NCBI GenBank assembly: GCA_003559585.1
Contig: PWKX01000047.1
Span: 1-8,271, forward strand
From: Mollicutes bacterium
GTDB taxonomy: Bacteria; Bacillota_I; Bacilli_A; Izemoplasmatales; Izemoplasmataceae
Reading direction: 5' to 3'
Length of the DNA: 8,271 bases
Both the position numbers and the translations under genes were made by a program. Positions within the stretch are counted from its first letter, which is position 1, and each line of letters starts with the position of its first letter. Under the pieces are notes generated by a model that searched no databases, was not told where the DNA came from, and saw nothing but the letters and a program-made list of their open reading frames with translations. Shown one piece after another: positions 6,277 through 8,271 of the stretch.

Positions 6277-7476
6277 TTATGATAAGTCGTCGATGGCAGC
6301 AATCCCTGGAAGGACTTTGCCTTCAAAGTACTCTAAACTAGCGCCACCGCCGGTTGAAATGTGTGTGATGTCATCTTCATAGCCTAAGCTGATAGCCGCG
6401 GCTGCTGAATCGCCACCACCAAGAATGGTGATGGTGTCTTTAAGTGATGCTAAAGTTTCTAAGATGCCAAGGGTCCCTTTGGCAAAGTTTTCCATTTCAA
6501 ATACGCCTACTGGGCCGTTCCAAACGATTGTTTTGGCATCTTTTAAAAGGCTTTGATAGTGTTCAAGCGTTTTTGGACCAATATCAAGACCCATTTCATC
6601 TGGCTTGATATCATCCTTATCAGCCACACGAATCGGGGTATCGTTTTTAAATTCTTTTGATACTTTGAAATCATCAGCAAACACAAGTTTATCTTTCCCT
6701 TTTTCTAAAAGACGTTTCGCTAAATCAAGTTTATCATCCTCAACGATGCTGGTGCCAATTTCATAGCCTTGTGCTTTTAAGAACGTATAACTCATACCAC
6801 CGCCGATTAATACTTTATCAGCGATATCTAGTAAGTTTTCAATCACACCGATTTTATCTGATACTTTCGCACCACCTAATATCGCATAAAATGGTCGATC
6901 AGGATGTTCGATGGTCCCACCGATAAACTTAATCTCTTTTTCTAAGAGCAACCCTGCGGCCACTTCTGACATGTTTGACGCGATGCCAACGTTACTGGCA
7001 TGCTCACGGTGAGCGGTTCCAAACGCATCGTTGACAAACACATCACCAAGTGAAGCCCAGTAACGACCTAACTCAGGGTCGTTTTTCGACTCTTTCTTAC
7101 CGTCGATGTCTTCAAAACGGGTATTTTCAAACATCATCACATCACCAGCTTGCAAGGATGCCACAGCGGTTTCAAGTTCAATACCACGTGTATGTGGTAC
7201 AAATTTAACAGGACGGACCAGTTTTTCACTTAACATCTCAGCCACTGGTTTTAATGATTTGCCTGCTTTGTCTGCCTCTGTCTTAACACGCCCAAGGTGT
7301 GAAAAAAGAACAACCTTAGCGTTGTTTTCAATTAAAGATTGAATGGTTGGCAAAGCTTGACGAATACGATTATCGTCTGTGATTTCGCCTGCGTCATTCA
7401 TCGGTACGTTAAAATCTACACGCACCAAAACGGTTTTCCCTGTGACATTGATGTCACGAATGGTTTTTTTACTCAT
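6277..7476 (-). CDS. pgk: Phosphoglycerate kinase
   Basis: Transfers phosphate from 1,3-bisphosphoglycerate to ADP in glycolysis. The 399 residues match the usual bacterial length and both lobes are complete. The N-terminal substrate-binding lobe has RVDFNVP (19-25), SHLGR (59-63), ENTRF (117-121) and DAFGTAHREHAS (150-161). The C-terminal nucleotide-binding lobe has GGAKVSDKI (201-209), WNGPVGVFE (319-327), GGGDSAAA (353-360) and STGGGASLE (374-382). The start has AAGGAG upstream with about 10 nt spacing. First gene of the pgk - HPr-like - tpiA operon; gapA is not adjacent. A promoter and two cre-like boxes lie upstream. Confidence 0.98.
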   Translation of the reverse strand: MSKKTIRDINVTGKTVLVRVDFNVPMNDAGEITDDNRIRQALPTIQSLIENNAKVVLFSHLGRVKTEADKAGKSLKPVAEMLSEKLVRPVKFVPHTRGIELETAVASLQAGDVMMFENTRFEDIDGKKESKNDPELGRYWASLGDVFVNDAFGTAHREHASNVGIASNMSEVAAGLLLEKEIKFIGGTIEHPDRPFYAILGGAKVSDKIGVIENLLDIADKVLIGGGMSYTFLKAQGYEIGTSIVEDDKLDLAKRLLEKGKDKLVFADDFKVSKEFKNDTPIRVADKDDIKPDEMGLDIGPKTLEHYQSLLKDAKTIVWNGPVGVFEMENFAKGTLGILETLASLKDTITILGGGDSAAAAISLGYEDDITHISTGGGASLEYFEGKVLPGIAAIDDLS

Positions 7477-7521
7477 GTGTACATAGCTCCTTCAATCATA
7501 ATAGTCGTACAATACATATTC

Positions 7522-7550
7522 ATTATACTAGAAAGTCGACATCTTTTCCA
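7522..7550 (-). promoter_or_regulatory. Promoter for pgk - HPr-like - tpiA
   Basis: On the minus strand TGGAAA (7545-7550, 4/6) and a perfect TATAAT (7522-7527) are separated by 17 nt. Transcription should begin near 7515, giving a leader of about 40 nt. The imperfect -35 fits a promoter that benefits from an activator. Confidence 0.75.
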
Positions 7551-7564
7551 TGAAGGGTGTTGTC

Positions 7565-7578
7565 TGAAAACATTTTCT
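7565..7578. promoter_or_regulatory. cre-like box, promoter-proximal
   Basis: TGAAAACATTTTCT matches the CcpA consensus TGWAARCGYTWNCA at 12 of 14 positions. The central G is A and the last A is T. It is centred about 56 bp upstream of the predicted pgk transcription start, the distance at which CcpA activates promoters such as Bacillus ackA. CcpA itself is not in the window. Confidence 0.45.
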
Positions 7579-7583
7579 TTTTA

Positions 7584-7597
7584 TTAAAACGCTTTCA
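7584..7597. promoter_or_regulatory. cre-like box, promoter-distal
   Basis: TTAAAACGCTTTCA matches the CcpA consensus at 13 of 14 positions, and its reverse complement also scores 13 of 14. It is centred about 75 bp upstream of the predicted pgk start, 19 bp (roughly two helical turns) from the proximal box. It overlaps the stop codon of the ComK-like gene. Confidence 0.5.
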
Positions 7598-8011
7598 TAC
7601 TTGTAGTTTAAAGAGTTCTTCTGATAAATGTTCGGCTCGTTTAATTTTACGCTTCAACGATTCATAGTTGAGGTGTAAATGAATGTGTGTTAAATCATTA
7701 AAGATGATGGTCGTTTGCCCAAAACAATGGGCTTTTATCTTAAGAATGCCATGGATATTTATCAGTAAGCTTTGTGGGTCTTGTTTTCGGTGTGTGCGGA
7801 TGAAGCAAAGCGTTTCATCGATGTAAACTGGGATATTGCGTTTAAAACAAGTCGATTGCTCAATCGCTTTCATTCGCCCGCCATAGGTCGTGAGTTCACC
7901 TTTAAGTAGTTGATTCATCAGGTGTATGTATGAGCCTTTAAACGTTATTGTTTGCTTAGTTGTGATGATGTGAAACCCTTCTGCAGATGGTTGAATGTAT
8001 AACACCACCAT
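7595..8011 (-). CDS. ComK-like protein (competence transcription factor family)
   Basis: A 138-residue protein whose central part aligns with Bacillus ComK. It has YGGR (43-46) against YAGR, K-R-N-I-P-V-Y-I-D (58-66) against K-P-P-I-M-V-D, a shared Pro-Gln at 79-80, then TTIIFNDL...LHLNYESL...RAEHL where ComK has TEVTFSNG...LPISYNSF...RTAWL. ComK activates DNA-uptake genes and its own gene. This version is shorter than the 192-residue Bacillus protein and lacks most of the C-terminal segment, which is reported to be needed for activation there. The start at 8011 is set by GGGGTGATT just upstream. The frame is open to 8089, but that part contains the transketolase terminator. No strong promoter is seen in the 47-nt gap to that terminator. 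The family call comes from my reading of motifs, not from a search. Confidence 0.65.
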   Translation of the reverse strand: MVVLYIQPSAEGFHIITTKQTITFKGSYIHLMNQLLKGELTTYGGRMKAIEQSTCFKRNIPVYIDETLCFIRTHRKQDPQSLLINIHGILKIKAHCFGQTTIIFNDLTHIHLHLNYESLKRKIKRAEHLSEELFKLQV

Positions 8012-8051
8012 AATCACCCCGTTATGATGATACGCAGTAATGGTTGTTTTT

Positions 8052-8084
8052 ATAAAAAAAACACCCACAAATCTGTGGGTGTTT
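8052..8084 (-). terminator. Intrinsic terminator of the transketolase gene
   Basis: A perfect 11-bp stem, TGTGGGTGTTT (8074-8084) with AAACACCCACA (8059-8069) around a 4-nt loop, followed on the minus strand by a long T-run. It begins a few bases after the transketolase stop codon and insulates the ComK-like gene downstream. Confidence 0.92.
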
Positions 8085-8088
8085 GACA

Positions 8089-8271
8089 TTAAAGGGATGT
8101 ATATAAGTCAGTCAAGTGCTCTGGGGTAAAGCCGAAAGATTCAACAACCGATTGGCCGTTGCCGCTTTTACCAAAAGACGTTAAGCCTTTAACGTTTTTC
8201 GCATAACGGTACCAAATATGTGGGCTACCTAACTCAATGGCTAGACGTTTATCACAGTTAGATGGTAACAC
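8089..8271 (-). CDS. tkt: Transketolase, C-terminal end only (5' part beyond window)
   Basis: Only the last 60 residues are inside the window; the frame is open through the right edge. They match the C-terminal domain of transketolase: a Leu-Pro-Ser lead, RLAIELGSPHIWYRYAKNVKG (equivalent to the RVAVEAG...W..YVG segment), then SFGKSGNGQSVVESFGFTPEHL, which corresponds to the usual FG.S......FGFT.ENV ending. Transketolase moves two-carbon units between sugar phosphates in the non-oxidative pentose phosphate pathway. The active-site domains lie outside the window. Its neighbourhood with pgk and tpiA suggests a carbon-metabolism cluster, though a terminator and the ComK-like gene separate them. 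Confidence 0.88.
   Translation of the reverse strand: MLPSNCDKRLAIELGSPHIWYRYAKNVKGLTSFGKSGNGQSVVESFGFTPEHLTDLYTSL

Noticed and set aside
7467..7488. Three-codon mini-frame ATG-TAC-ACA-TGA overlapping the pgk start codon
   Set aside because: Its ATG is only 2 nt from the ribosome binding site, too close to initiate; probably chance.
7595..7597. Alternative genetic code with TGA read as Trp (Mycoplasma style)
   Set aside because: Genes in the window use TGG for conserved tryptophans, and no internal TGA is needed to complete any conserved family member. The ComK-like frame ends sensibly at this TGA.
8012..8089. Possible 26-residue N-terminal extension of the ComK-like protein
   Set aside because: It would translate the transketolase terminator hairpin and its T-tract; a ribosome binding site supports the start at 8011.
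1..8271. Mobile elements, CRISPR repeats, defence or phage genes
   Set aside because: No transposase, integrase, repeated spacer pattern or long direct repeats seen; all space is taken by core genes and their regulatory signals.

Overview
The window reads as ordinary chromosome from a low-GC Bacillota or Mollicutes-like bacterium. NusA is short (368 aa, no C-terminal acidic repeats), S4 lacks zinc cysteines, and ThiI has no rhodanese tail. The gene set rimP-nusA-rnpM, thiI, a free-Met-R-sulfoxide reductase and rpsD matches Bacillus-type neighbourhoods. Shine-Dalgarno sites are strong, TGA acts as a stop, and all tryptophans are TGG, so the standard bacterial code applies. An Acholeplasma/Izemoplasma-like relative is plausible, but that is inference. 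There is no mobile element, CRISPR array, tRNA or rRNA gene, or defence island.

Layout, left to right. Bases 1-1735 (minus) are the translation/transcription operon rimP-nusA-rnpM, with rnpM cut by the window edge. A well-formed promoter sits about 60 nt upstream of rimP. An intrinsic terminator lies between that promoter and the rimP ribosome binding site, so the operon appears to be controlled by readthrough. Bases 1842-3786 (minus) are thiI followed by an overlapping SpoU/TrmH 2'-O-methyltransferase gene, both RNA-modification enzymes. Bases 3873-5143 (plus) are a free methionine-R-sulfoxide reductase and rpsD. rpsD has its own near-consensus promoter and a structured leader of about 170 nt, expected to be an S4 autoregulatory site. 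Two back-to-back terminators (5152-5234) separate the converging rpsD and tpiA units. Bases 5233-7476 (minus) are a compact glycolytic operon, pgk - HPr-like gene - tpiA. Upstream of its promoter are two cre-like boxes 19 bp apart, at distances typical of CcpA activation sites. Bases 7595-8011 (minus) encode a short ComK-like protein. Bases 8089-8271 (minus) are the 3' end of a transketolase gene with its terminator.

The most interesting points are regulatory. They are the terminator inside the rimP-nusA leader, the paired cre-like sites on an operon that itself encodes an HPr-like protein, an HPr that keeps His and Ser phosphosites but has lost the Arg-Pro next to the His, a ComK-like regulator amid central carbon genes, and a NusA whose first KH motif is degenerate. 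I found no wholly new multi-gene system.
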